Assembly: GCA_963725615.1 (NCBI GenBank)
Contig: CAVRZO010000021.1
Location: 1 to 64,000, forward strand
From: JAIQFF01 sp963725615
GTDB taxonomy: Bacteria > Acidobacteriota > Terriglobia > Terriglobales > Acidobacteriaceae
Direction of reading: 5' to 3'
DNA length: 64,000 bases
Shown: positions 18,272 to 26,685 of the stretch, one piece after another
Layout: each line of letters begins with the position of its first letter
Numbering within the stretch: position 1 is the first letter of the stretch
Translations under genes and position numbers: made by a program
Notes under the pieces: generated by a model
The model's database searches: none
What the model saw: only the letters and a program-made list of their open reading frames with translations
Told to the model about the DNA's origin: nothing

Positions 18272-19682
18272 ATGAGACGCCCGTCGATTTGGTTTGCTTC
18301 CTGGTTCTTCTGGTGTACGGTTGCCCTCGGTCGGCAGCCGATGCGCCAGCCGAGCAAGCCTCGACCGCAAATTCCAGTCAGCCGTAGCCCAGTATGAATC
18401 CGGCCACTTCGCACAGGCTGCGGCGCAGCTGGAAGCGCTGCTTCGCCAGGTGCCGGAGAGCTTTGAGGTGCACGAACTGCTGGGATTGGTCTATGCCGCG
18501 CAATCGCAAGATGCCCAGGCCAGGAAGCATCTGGAGACGGCGGTGCGCCTCAAACCGGATTCGGCCGCGGCCAGGACCAATCTGGCTGCGAACCTGGCGC
18601 GCATGGGAAAGCTGGACCTCGCCGAAGCGGAGTTCAAGAAGGCAATCAAGCTCGAACCGAGGAACTTCGACGCCAACCACAACCTGGGTGAGCTTTACGC
18701 CCGCTCGGGAAGAGTTGCCGACGCCGCGCCCTTTCTCGAGCAGGCCCAGCGGATCGATCCTTCCTCCTACGACAACGGCTACGACCTGGCTCTGGCTTAT
18801 ATTCTGACCGGGCGGCTCACGGATGCCCGGCAGTTGGTGCAAGATCTGTTGAAAACGAAGGACACCGCGGAGTTGCACAACCTGCTGGCCGAGATTGAAG
18901 AAAAAGACGGGAAATTTGTGGCGGCGGCCAACGAGTATGAAACCGCAGCCCACATGGATCCCAGCGAGAGCAATCTGTTCGACTGGGGGAGCGAACTGCT
19001 GATTCATCGCACGCTGGAGCCCGCCATTGAAGTGTTCCAGCACGCCACCGAGCGCTATCCCAATTCGCCCCGGCTGTTGATCGGCTTGGGTATGTCCCTC
19101 TACTCGCGCGGCAACTACGACGAGGCGGTCAAATCGCTGCTGCGGGCGGCGGACCTGAATCCCTCCGACGCGGGGGCCTATCTTTTTCTGTCCAAGGCCT
19201 ACGACAGTTCGCCGAGCCAGGCGGATGAAGTCATCCAGCGCTTTCGCCGCTTTGCGGAACTGCAGCCGCGTAACCCGCGAGCCTCTTATTATTATGCGAT
19301 GAGTTTGTGGAAGGGGAAGCGGGCGCAGGATCCGGGCCTGGACCTTCAGCAAATCGAAGTCGCTGCTGAAGCAGGCGATTGCGCTCGATCCGAAATACGC
19401 GCGAGGCCCACCTGCAGCTGGGCAATCTCTATTCCGACCAGAGCAAGTATGCCGAGGCCATCCCCGAATACGCGCGGGCTCGGGAGCTCGATCCGGACCT
19501 GGGAGACGTCTATTACAGGATGGGACAGGCCTACGTTCACGTTGGCGAAAAGGACCGCGCCCAGGAGCAGTTCGAGATCTATCAGCGGGTCCGCGCCGAG
19601 CACATGGCCGAACTCGACAAGCAACAGTGCGGACATTCGACAGTTCGTCTATTCGGCGAAGGATGGGCCATCGGCGAAGTGA
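18272..19682 (+). CDS. TPR-repeat exported protein (frameshifted)
   Basis: Ten or so tetratricopeptide repeats, well conserved from QSAVAQYESGHFAQAAAQLE (about 18370) to about 19350. The N-terminal signal is in other frames: a hydrophobic stretch and SAADAPAEQAST precede a break at about 18372, where one more A would join the frames. A second break at about 19370 moves the last repeats (LHLQLGNLYSDQSKYAEAI-like) to the frame of 19379-19687. A third at about 19625 returns to the ending IRQFVYSAKDGPSAK. It is the second gene after the TonB receptor on the same strand, so cotranscription is likely. Confidence 0.7.
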
Positions 19683-19801
19683 TTTGATGTGTCACGAGCG
19701 TAGGCTCGTGCGTCCACATCGAGCTATGGAGTCAACGCCGGAATAGGTAATGACATCCGACTTTTCATCGCTGACTGCGAGAGGCCGGGCTGCCGGCGCA
19801 G

Positions 19802-20947
19802 TTGCTCCCTCGCGAACTCGCCCGGCAGCTCGCCTGCAACCGCCGCGAGTTCCTGCGGAACGCCGCAGGACTGGCCCTGGGGAGCGCACTGCTGCGCCCG
19901 AGCGCGATGGCCCGAGCGCTGGCGCCCCGCAAGAAGAGAAAAGTAGTCGTCATTACCTTCGGCGGTGGAGCACGGGACCAGGAAACATTTGCGCCGGAAG
20001 GGCAGGAGAACATTCCGCACCTGATGCGCGAACTCATTCCGCAGTCGGCTTTCTTTACCCAGGTGGTCAATCGCGGAATCCTCGGCCACTACGTGGCCAC
20101 GGCCAGCCTGGTCACCGGAGTTTACGAGACCTTCAATAACTTTGCCGCGGTCCCGCCGGAACACCCAACGGTGTTTGAATACTTCCGCAAGGACTTGAAG
20201 CGTCCGAGTTCGGATGCGTGGGTTGTGGCGCCCAGCAACGGTTTCAACCGGATTGGCGAGAGCAACCATCCTTCCTATGGCGGGGGATCGGGCGCAACCG
20301 TGATTCTGCCGAAGCATTTGCTGTCGGCGGCCATGTCGGGAGCGAGCAGCGACGTTGACCATCTGCTGCGCGACAACTACGAGACGCCGTTCTACGCGCC
20401 CGAACTCGGAGGCCGCGAGTTTGAATTGCAGCAGTTGGAAATGCTGCTGAAGCTTTCGGTGGACGACTTCAAGGCCCACGCACGTACGCTCTCGAGCCCG
20501 GACGAGCTCTCGGTGTACATCGCCCGCCAGTTGATGCGGCAGGTGGCGCCCAGCCTGTTGTGGATCACCATGCACGATATCGATATCGCCCACGCAGGCG
20601 CCTATTCGCTTTACATCGAGGGCATCCGGCGGACGGATCGTCTGTGCGCCGAGTTGTGGCAGGCGATCCAGACCGAGCCCGAATACGCCGGCAACACGAC
20701 GCTTTTCATCCTGCCTGATTTTGGGCGGGATTCAGACGAGGATTCCGGGGGAAATGGATTTCAGCATCATCGCACGGGTGATGTACTCTCCCGGACAACC
20801 TGGATGATGGCGCTGGGCGCGGGTGTGCGCCCCGGCGTGGTTTTCGACCGCGCCATGGAGTCTACCGATCTGGTGCCGACCATCGGCTCGATGCTGGATT
20901 TTTCCGCTGCGCTGGCGCAAGGCAAGCCGATTCCGGAGCTGTTGTAG
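19802..20947 (+). CDS. Tat-exported alkaline-phosphatase-superfamily (DUF1501/sulfatase-like) protein
   Basis: 381 residues. A twin-arginine signal (NRREFLRNAAGLALGSALL) is followed by KVVVITFGGGARDQETF, a short form of the metal-site strand of the alkaline-phosphatase superfamily. Then come GHYVATASLVTGVYE, the equivalent of the nucleophile region, LLWITMHDIDIAHAGAYSLY and TTLFILPDFGRDSDED, late metal-ligand strands. The substrate is unknown. The TTG at 19802 lacks a clear ribosome-binding site. An ATG at 19750 with AGGT before it reads MTSDFSSLTA and would join this frame with one indel near 19780, so the real start is probably 19750. The next gene begins four bases after the stop. Confidence 0.65.
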   Translation: MLPRELARQLACNRREFLRNAAGLALGSALLRPSAMARALAPRKKRKVVVITFGGGARDQETFAPEGQENIPHLMRELIPQSAFFTQVVNRGILGHYVATASLVTGVYETFNNFAAVPPEHPTVFEYFRKDLKRPSSDAWVVAPSNGFNRIGESNHPSYGGGSGATVILPKHLLSAAMSGASSDVDHLLRDNYETPFYAPELGGREFELQQLEMLLKLSVDDFKAHARTLSSPDELSVYIARQLMRQVAPSLLWITMHDIDIAHAGAYSLYIEGIRRTDRLCAELWQAIQTEPEYAGNTTLFILPDFGRDSDEDSGGNGFQHHRTGDVLSRTTWMMALGAGVRPGVVFDRAMESTDLVPTIGSMLDFSAALAQGKPIPELL

Positions 20948-20951
20948 CTTT

Positions 20952-22157
20952 ATGCTTCCGAGCGATCTCAAACCGGAGCAGTTCAGCGGCTATCCGCGCG
21001 AGGCCCGAAAGCTGATCACGGGCTACGTGGAGACACTGCAGCGGCTGCCGCTGAGCTTTGTCCCGAGCTTGCTGCGAGAAGTCATCGACTACGATTTCAA
21101 GTTCCCTCCCGAGCGCAAGGCCATCGAAAAGGAACTGGCAAATCTGAAGTCTCTTTCCCCGGAGCAGCTGAAGGAATGGTTCCAGGGATTTGCCCAGATC
21201 AAGCAAACTCCGAAGCTCGAAAGTGTTGACTGGGTAAACTCACCCGGTCTGTTTGTTGAACAGCTGTCGGCGCACCTCTGGGCCACTCATCAACTGGACG
21301 CCTTTCGCAAGGCGGCGATGGATTACGCGAGCCGTCTGCAAGCCGTGGCGCCGCCAGAGCCGCCACCGGTGCCTCGGCTCGGGATTGCCGTCATCGGGCA
21401 GGGCGCGGCTGCTCACGACGAACCTCTCTTTCGCAAACTACGCGCCCATGGCGGATACTTCAGCCGGGTCAATCCGGAAAACGGACTGGAGACGCTGTTG
21501 AATGCGGTTGCCGCCCGCGCGAAGGCGCATCCCGCTCCCTACGCTCACTGGTACATCGACGGAGGTCAGGCAGCCAATCACGATCCTGCGCTCACCTGTG
21601 TCTCCTACAATGCTCTGGAACCCGCGCGGGCGGCCCTGTTGCGCAAGATGCACGGGGAGATCGAAAGACCCGGCATGGGACCGGAGGCGCTGCGCACGCT
21701 GCTGGCGCAGATGCGTCCAGCTGATCTCGGCATGGGAAAAGCAGAAGACGAGGTGCTCAATCGCTTCCAGGTCAAGCTGCTGACTGAGGGTTCGGGAACG
21801 CAGATTTTCAGCACGACATTCGCGCAATGGGCGGCCCGCGAGACCTTGCGACGCGCCCAGCCACTTACCTTGATGGTGCGCTTCGCTCCGCGACAGCGGC
21901 AGCGGCCGATGAACGAGTTGCTGTCCGGCCTTCGGCCCAATGCTGAGCTCGATCCAGCGGGCTCACTGGTGGATGCCGACATGGGCTCTTACTACACGTA
22001 TCTGAACCAGCAGCGGCTGGCCGGAGCGGAGAAATCTTCCTTCCTGGTATGGTTCGAAGGCCACGATGAAGCCCTCGCCATCGGCCCGGCCATGCCGAGG
22101 GGAACACAATCGTCCAGTCCAACCGACCTCAAGCAATTGCTCACCTGGGCGAGCTAA
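20952..22157 (+). CDS. Conserved-looking protein of unknown function, coupled to the phosphatase-like gene
   Basis: 401 residues, not recognised. It has no signal or membrane segment, and the N-terminal 120 residues are helical (EQFSGYPREARKLITGYVETL). A middle segment has a Rossmann-like start (RLGIAVIGQGAAAHDEPLFRKL), then GGYFSRVNPENGLETLLNAV and HWYIDGGQAANH. A C-terminal part reads LLTEGSGTQIFSTTFAQWAARE and LTLMVRFAPRQRQRPMNELL. The ATG stands four bases after the preceding stop. Because the partner gene product is exported by Tat and this one is not, it may be an accessory or cytosolic modification factor; that is a guess. The gene is followed by an inverted-repeat element. Confidence 0.7.
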   Translation: MLPSDLKPEQFSGYPREARKLITGYVETLQRLPLSFVPSLLREVIDYDFKFPPERKAIEKELANLKSLSPEQLKEWFQGFAQIKQTPKLESVDWVNSPGLFVEQLSAHLWATHQLDAFRKAAMDYASRLQAVAPPEPPPVPRLGIAVIGQGAAAHDEPLFRKLRAHGGYFSRVNPENGLETLLNAVAARAKAHPAPYAHWYIDGGQAANHDPALTCVSYNALEPARAALLRKMHGEIERPGMGPEALRTLLAQMRPADLGMGKAEDEVLNRFQVKLLTEGSGTQIFSTTFAQWAARETLRRAQPLTLMVRFAPRQRQRPMNELLSGLRPNAELDPAGSLVDADMGSYYTYLNQQRLAGAEKSSFLVWFEGHDEALAIGPAMPRGTQSSSPTDLKQLLTWAS

Positions 22158-22163
22158 GCTCTC

Positions 22164-22272
22164 GTGTAGGGCGGGCGCCCTCGCCCGCCATTTTTGAAGT
22201 TGATTTTGATTCTGGGTGTTGAGAGCACAAGGTCAAAGTCACAAGCGGCGGGCGAGGGCGCCCGTCCCACAC
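22164..22272. repeat. Inverted-repeat element between convergent genes
   Basis: A 26-base arm at 22164-22189 (beginning GTGTAGGGCGGGCGCCC) is matched in inverse orientation at 22247-22272 with two mismatches, with about 57 bases between. Related GC-rich elements lie at 42937-43045 and 62443-62572. It could also end transcription from both sides. Confidence 0.75.
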
Positions 22273-22283
22273 CGGTATCTTAT

Positions 22284-24362
22284 TTACTTCGACAACACGG
22301 CTACGCCATACACCGGGAGCTTGACCGACTGTTTCGATCCGCCTTCGAGCACGTCATTCATGGTTGAAGGCAGAGCAACGGTCTGCTCAGCCTTCGAAAG
22401 GTTGACCAGAATGTAGACGACGCCCCGATCGCCATAGCGCGGATACACTTCAACCCCTTCCGGAACCGCGCCCAGCACTGGTTTCACGCCGCTGACGTCA
22501 GCCATCCATTTCGCTGCTGCAGTCATGGCGGAGCCATCGAGCCAGGCGCCGATATAGGTGATCCGGCCTTTGCCCACTTTGCGGGTGATGGCTGCCGGTT
22601 TGCCGTCGAGCCAGCCGTTACTCTTGCCGTAAGTCTCAAGGACTTCGGTGTCTTTGTCATTCGCACTTAACAACTCAGCCCACAGCTTGCTTTGCCCGGA
22701 GCCGAACTTTCCTTCTATCGCCACCGGATCAATCAGCGCGTAGTATTGCTCAACTCGTCCACCCAGCAGATCAGCAAGCGGGCCGGGCTGGCGTTGCGGC
22801 TGCAAGCCATTGTCTTCGTCTTTCATGGCAGAGCGCTGGCCCAACACCAGGTGTCCGCCCTGGCGGACATACTCGGCAAGATTTCTAGCGGCTGCGTCTG
22901 AAAGCACGTTCAGTCCGGGAGCGACCACCAGCTTGTATTGGCTCAGGGGAGCAACGGGCTCAACCACGTCAATGGATTGACAGACGGTCCGCAGCGGACC
23001 GTAGTAGGTCACAAGTTCGTCGATAGGGTCGTAATTCTTGTTGTGGCGCTGCCAATCAATGGCCCAGCGGCTGTCATAGGAATGCAGCATCGCGACTTCG
23101 GATTTCACCGACGTTCCCGCCAGCGCCGGAGCAGCCTTGGCAAATTCCTGTCCAATCTGCTGCGCTTCGGCGTACAGCGGCACGGGCGTGCCGTCCGCTC
23201 CCAGCAGCGTGCCGTGATATTCCTCCTGGCCATTCAAGGCGCTGCGCCATTGCCAGTAACTCACAACGTCGGCGCCGTGTCCGACGGCGTGCCAGGCCAT
23301 CGCGCGGACCTCTCCTTTGTCGAGGGAGTTGTTGATGGGCGCCCAGTTTACCGAGCCCGGCTGGGTCTCCATCACCCAGAAATTCTTGCCTTTGAATCCG
23401 CGAGTCAGGTCGTGAGCGAAGCCGTTCTTGGCCGGGTTGAGATGTCCCTGCCCGACGTAGTCGTCCCAGGCCGCCAGGTCGAGATCTTTTTCGACAACGT
23501 AGTGATCGAAGCCGTCATACCATCCCATGGTGTTTGTGGTGATGAATTGTTTGGGATCGGAGTTGGCGCGAATCACTTCCAACTGGTTCTTCTGATAGCT
23601 GCGCCAGGTGTCGCTGACGAATCGCTTCCAGGCCAGCAGCAGCCCGGGATTGCCGTATTGCGTCTGGATCGGGACCTGGTCCCAGGCGAAAATGGTTTCG
23701 CTCCAGTAGGCGGTGGTCCAGCGCGTATTCAGATTGTCGAGAGTGCCGTAACGCGCCTTCAGCCATTGCTGGAATTGCGCCTTGGTATCGGGATCGAACG
23801 AGATGTCGGAGTACTCGTTATCAATTTGCCAGCCCAGCACCCAGGGATTGCGACCGAAACGTTTGGCCAGTTGCTCGGCAATTTTGCGCGCCAGTTCGCG
23901 ATATTTTCCATTGGCAAAATTGAACTGTTGTCGATTGCCATGTTCGGCACGGTGGCCTTCTTCATCCACGCGCAGCGTCTCAGGATATTTTTGTGTCAGC
24001 CACGCCGGCGGGGCTGCTGTGGGAGTGCCAACGACCGTGTAGATGCCGTGTTTCGAAGCAGCAGTGACCGCCCTGTCCAGCCAGTCGAGATCGTATTGGC
24101 CTTCGCTCGGCTCCATGCGGCTCCAGGCGAATTCGCCGACGCGCACCATGCGAATTCCCGCTTGCTGCATCAGCGTGAGGTCAGCGTCCCAGCGGGACTC
24201 TGGCCACTGTTCCGGATACCAGGCAGTTCCCAGCATGATGGGCGGAGGAGGCGGCGTCTCGGCGCGGAGGGTGGTGGTCAGCAGAATAATGGCGGCAACA
24301 GCGAAGCAGGTTGCGAGATTTGCTGCGAACTCCAGTCGTTGTGATGGTCGAATCTTGTCCAC
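22284..24362 (-). CDS. Beta-galactosidase, glycoside hydrolase family 42
   Basis: 692 residues. A signal-anchor (FAVAAIILLTTTLRAE) indicates export. The GH42 core begins with MLGTAWYPEQWPESRWDADL. The acid/base Glu is Glu183 in GWQIDNEYS and the nucleophile Glu332 in FWVMETQPG, the two family catalytic residues. A beta-galactosidase trimerisation-like domain (DVVEPVAPLSQYKLVVAPGL) and a beta-sandwich C-terminus follow. The start is GTG at 24362 with AGGAG six bases before it. The enzyme should release galactose from terminal beta-galactosides in the periplasm. It follows a sodium:sugar symporter and a small membrane protein in one unit whose upstream region carries a LacI-type operator. Confidence 0.92.
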   Translation of the reverse strand: MDKIRPSQRLEFAANLATCFAVAAIILLTTTLRAETPPPPPIMLGTAWYPEQWPESRWDADLTLMQQAGIRMVRVGEFAWSRMEPSEGQYDLDWLDRAVTAASKHGIYTVVGTPTAAPPAWLTQKYPETLRVDEEGHRAEHGNRQQFNFANGKYRELARKIAEQLAKRFGRNPWVLGWQIDNEYSDISFDPDTKAQFQQWLKARYGTLDNLNTRWTTAYWSETIFAWDQVPIQTQYGNPGLLLAWKRFVSDTWRSYQKNQLEVIRANSDPKQFITTNTMGWYDGFDHYVVEKDLDLAAWDDYVGQGHLNPAKNGFAHDLTRGFKGKNFWVMETQPGSVNWAPINNSLDKGEVRAMAWHAVGHGADVVSYWQWRSALNGQEEYHGTLLGADGTPVPLYAEAQQIGQEFAKAAPALAGTSVKSEVAMLHSYDSRWAIDWQRHNKNYDPIDELVTYYGPLRTVCQSIDVVEPVAPLSQYKLVVAPGLNVLSDAAARNLAEYVRQGGHLVLGQRSAMKDEDNGLQPQRQPGPLADLLGGRVEQYYALIDPVAIEGKFGSGQSKLWAELLSANDKDTEVLETYGKSNGWLDGKPAAITRKVGKGRITYIGAWLDGSAMTAAAKWMADVSGVKPVLGAVPEGVEVYPRYGDRGVVYILVNLSKAEQTVALPSTMNDVLEGGSKQSVKLPVYGVAVLSK

Positions 24363-24407
24363 GGGAAGCTCCTGATCTCAGTGGATGAAAGTTACAGGAA
24401 GTCTGAA

Positions 24408-24605
24408 TCAGACTTTGGTTCCACGCCTGCCTAAGAAGAGCATGAACGCGCCAAACAGGAGCATGACAACTCCCCACTCGAGGTTGATGTTGATCCCCAG
24501 CGAGCGTTCATAGATGGCTTTGTCGCTCAGTTCGCCGAATACGATCAGCAGCACGCCGAAGATGGCGAACAGGAAACCAATTGGCAGTCGAATGTCGAGA
24601 CCCAT
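24408..24605 (-). CDS. Small two-helix membrane protein (65 residues)
   Basis: Begins at the ATG at 24605 with AGGAG seven to ten bases upstream. Two hydrophobic segments (about residues 8-24 and 44-58) are joined by a polar loop (GELSDKAIYERSLGINI), and the end is basic (GRRGTKV). It lies eight bases after the symporter stop and 45 before the GH42 start, inside the operon. No named family is recognised; an accessory subunit or stabiliser of the symporter is a reasonable inference. Confidence 0.72.
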   Translation of the reverse strand: MGLDIRLPIGFLFAIFGVLLIVFGELSDKAIYERSLGININLEWGVVMLLFGAFMLFLGRRGTKV

Positions 24606-24613
24606 CTTTTCTC

Positions 24614-26401
24614 CTATCGGAAAACAATATTCAGCAGCGCAGTGGCCGCCAGGACCACCACCGCCAGTACCGCGGGCCGTTGATACCAGCCCAAGCCCTG
24701 CTGCGTGGGGCGTTCGGTAAGCGAGTACACCAGGCCCACCAGTTCCTTCTCCTCGTGCGCGCGGGTCACAAGGCTGACCACGATTGTGATCAGGAAGCAG
24801 GTGGTCCAGGCATAAATTGCGGTCCAGAAATTCTGCGCCATTTCGCTGGGATAAACGTGCAAGGTGGCGATCCATCCGCCTTTCACGCCGGGGACGCCGC
24901 CCTGTGGCAAAGTCAGCGCGTGGTGGAGTGCGGCCGCCATGGTGCCTCCCAGCAATCCGGTGAAGGCGGCGTGACCGGTGGTTCGCTTCCAGAACATGCC
25001 CAGCAGGAAGGTCGCGAACAGCGGTGCATTCACGAAGGCGAACACCAACTGCAGCATGTCCATGATGTTGTTGAATCGCGTCGCCATGTAGGCCGTCGCC
25101 ACCGACAGCGCGATGCCGAAGATGGTGGCCATGCGGCCCATCCAGAGGTAGTGCTCATCGCTGCCTTTCTTGTTGATGTACGACTGGTAGATGTCGTATG
25201 TCCACACCGTGTTGAACGCGGTCACATTGCCCGCCATGCCGGACATGAAACTGGCCAGCAGCGCGGTGAGGCCGAGGCCGAGAATTCCAGTCGGAAAATA
25301 ATGCAAGAGCATGTTGGGAGTGGCCAGGTCGTAATCGAGCTCTACGGCACCGTCTTTGTCACGGATGGGCTGGCCTGAGGCGTTCATCTTGGCCGGGATC
25401 AGTCCTCGACCCTCGGTCTGGGCCTGGATGGTTGTGTTGGCGCCCGCCAGATGCGCCAAATTCTGCGTGGGCAGCGCAATCGCAATCAATCCCGGCAGGA
25501 TTACGAGGAAAGGAAAAAGCATCTTGGGGAAGGCCGCGATAAGTGGGGTACAGCGGGCGGAATTCATGGAGTTGGCCGCCATGGCGCGCTGGATCACCAG
25601 AAAATCCGTGCACCAGTATCCGAACGACAACACGAAACCCAGCCCCATGGTCAGGCCGAACCATTCCACGCCCAGGCGGTTGGTGTGGGGATTGCTCATG
25701 CCGAGCCAGGAGTGGGTGTAACTGGGATCAAGGTTGGCTTTCAGCCCTTGCCATCCCCCGATGTTCTTCAATCCCAGCCAGACCAGCGGAAGGAATCCGG
25801 CGACGATCAAGAAAAACTGGACGACCTCGTTGTAAATTGCGCTGGTCAAACCGCCGAGCAGGATGTAACCCAAAACCACCAGCGCCGAGAGGACCAGGGA
25901 GAAGTGAAAGATCCAGGCCTGAGGCAGTCCCAACCAGGCAAACGGCGAGTCGAAGATGTGCAGAATCTGGATCAGCTTTGCCATTGCATACATCGAGATG
26001 CCGGAAGAGAACAGGGTCATGATCGCGAACGAGACGGCGTTCAGTCCGCGAGTCTTTTCGTCAAAGCGCAGGCGGAGATATTCGGGCACCGAACGCGCCC
26101 GCGAACCGTAGTAAAAGGGCATCATGAACACACCGACGAAGACCATGGCTGGAATCGCGCCGATCCAATAAAAATGGCTGGTGGAAATCCCGTACTTCGC
26201 TCCGGAAGCGCCCATGCCGATCACTTCCTGCGCGCCCAGGTTCGCGGAAAGAAAGGCCAGGCCAGCCACCCATGCGGGAATAGAGCGTCCCGCGAGAAAG
26301 AAATCGGTGCTGGTTTTCACGTAGCGCTTCAGCAGTGCGCCGATTCCGAGCACGAAGGCGAAATACACGATCATGATGGTCCAATCGATGGTCCTCAACA
26401 T
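24614..26401 (-). CDS. Sodium:solute symporter, SGLT-like sugar transporter
   Basis: 595 residues with about 14 membrane segments and the SSS-family layout. It starts with a first helix at DWTIMIVYFAFVLGIGALL, then STDFFLAGRSIPAWVAGLAFLSANLGAQEVIG (sodium-site helix). GALTSAIYNEVVQFFLI-like and FVLSFGYWCTDFLVIQRAMAA motifs are also present. The last matches the vSGLT/SGLT sugar subfamily. It should import galactose or a glucose-like sugar with Na+ through the inner membrane. ATG start with GGAGAA upstream. It is the first gene of the unit with the 65-residue protein and GH42 enzyme, and a LacI-type operator lies 65 bases upstream. Confidence 0.92.
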   Translation of the reverse strand: MLRTIDWTIMIVYFAFVLGIGALLKRYVKTSTDFFLAGRSIPAWVAGLAFLSANLGAQEVIGMGASGAKYGISTSHFYWIGAIPAMVFVGVFMMPFYYGSRARSVPEYLRLRFDEKTRGLNAVSFAIMTLFSSGISMYAMAKLIQILHIFDSPFAWLGLPQAWIFHFSLVLSALVVLGYILLGGLTSAIYNEVVQFFLIVAGFLPLVWLGLKNIGGWQGLKANLDPSYTHSWLGMSNPHTNRLGVEWFGLTMGLGFVLSFGYWCTDFLVIQRAMAANSMNSARCTPLIAAFPKMLFPFLVILPGLIAIALPTQNLAHLAGANTTIQAQTEGRGLIPAKMNASGQPIRDKDGAVELDYDLATPNMLLHYFPTGILGLGLTALLASFMSGMAGNVTAFNTVWTYDIYQSYINKKGSDEHYLWMGRMATIFGIALSVATAYMATRFNNIMDMLQLVFAFVNAPLFATFLLGMFWKRTTGHAAFTGLLGGTMAAALHHALTLPQGGVPGVKGGWIATLHVYPSEMAQNFWTAIYAWTTCFLITIVVSLVTRAHEEKELVGLVYSLTERPTQQGLGWYQRPAVLAVVVLAATALLNIVFR

Positions 26402-26465
26402 GAAATGGTTCTCCTCCGTGAGTCGGTCGAGCCGGACTGAAGGCCCGTCATTTCCAATGGGGCGG

Positions 26466-26479
26466 TGTAAACGATTGCA
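26466..26479 (-). promoter_or_regulatory. LacI-family operator (site 2, symporter operon)
   Basis: TGTAAACGATTGCA on the plus strand, one base off the palindrome in the right arm. It lies 65 bases upstream of the symporter ATG. On the minus strand its end reads TTTACA, a 5/6 match to a -35 box, but I could not find a good -10 box at the right distance. Confidence 0.6.
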
Positions 26480-26516
26480 GGCCTACTGCGCCTTTGTCAA
26501 TGACATTTGCTGTCAT

Positions 26517-26681
26517 TGTCATCCTGAGCGGCACGCTCGAAGGACCCCTATGATCGGCAGTCAGCCTGCATTTCGTGGATCGCATTATTGCTCATGGCGC
26601 GGCGACCGTGGCGCTCATAGGGGTCCTTCGACTGCACAAACCGATTCGCAAGCGAATCGGTTTGTTTCGCTCAGGATGACA
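26517..26681. repeat. Nested inverted-repeat element (MITE/REP-like)
   Basis: Ends are a perfect 14-base inverted repeat, TGTCATCCTGAGCG (26517-26530) and CGCTCAGGATGACA (26668-26681). Inside lies a second perfect pair, AAGGACCCCTATGA (26540-26553) and TCATAGGGGTCCTT (26615-26628). A palindromic insert, CCGATTCGCAAGCGAATCGG (26641-26660), recurs at 29266-29285. A related core is at 50448-50563. No open frame. Confidence 0.82.
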
Positions 26682-26685
26682 GGCG

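Noticed and set aside
22938..24344. 468-codon plus-strand frame
   Set aside because: It is the shadow of the GH42 gene, which has catalytic residues and a ribosome-binding site.
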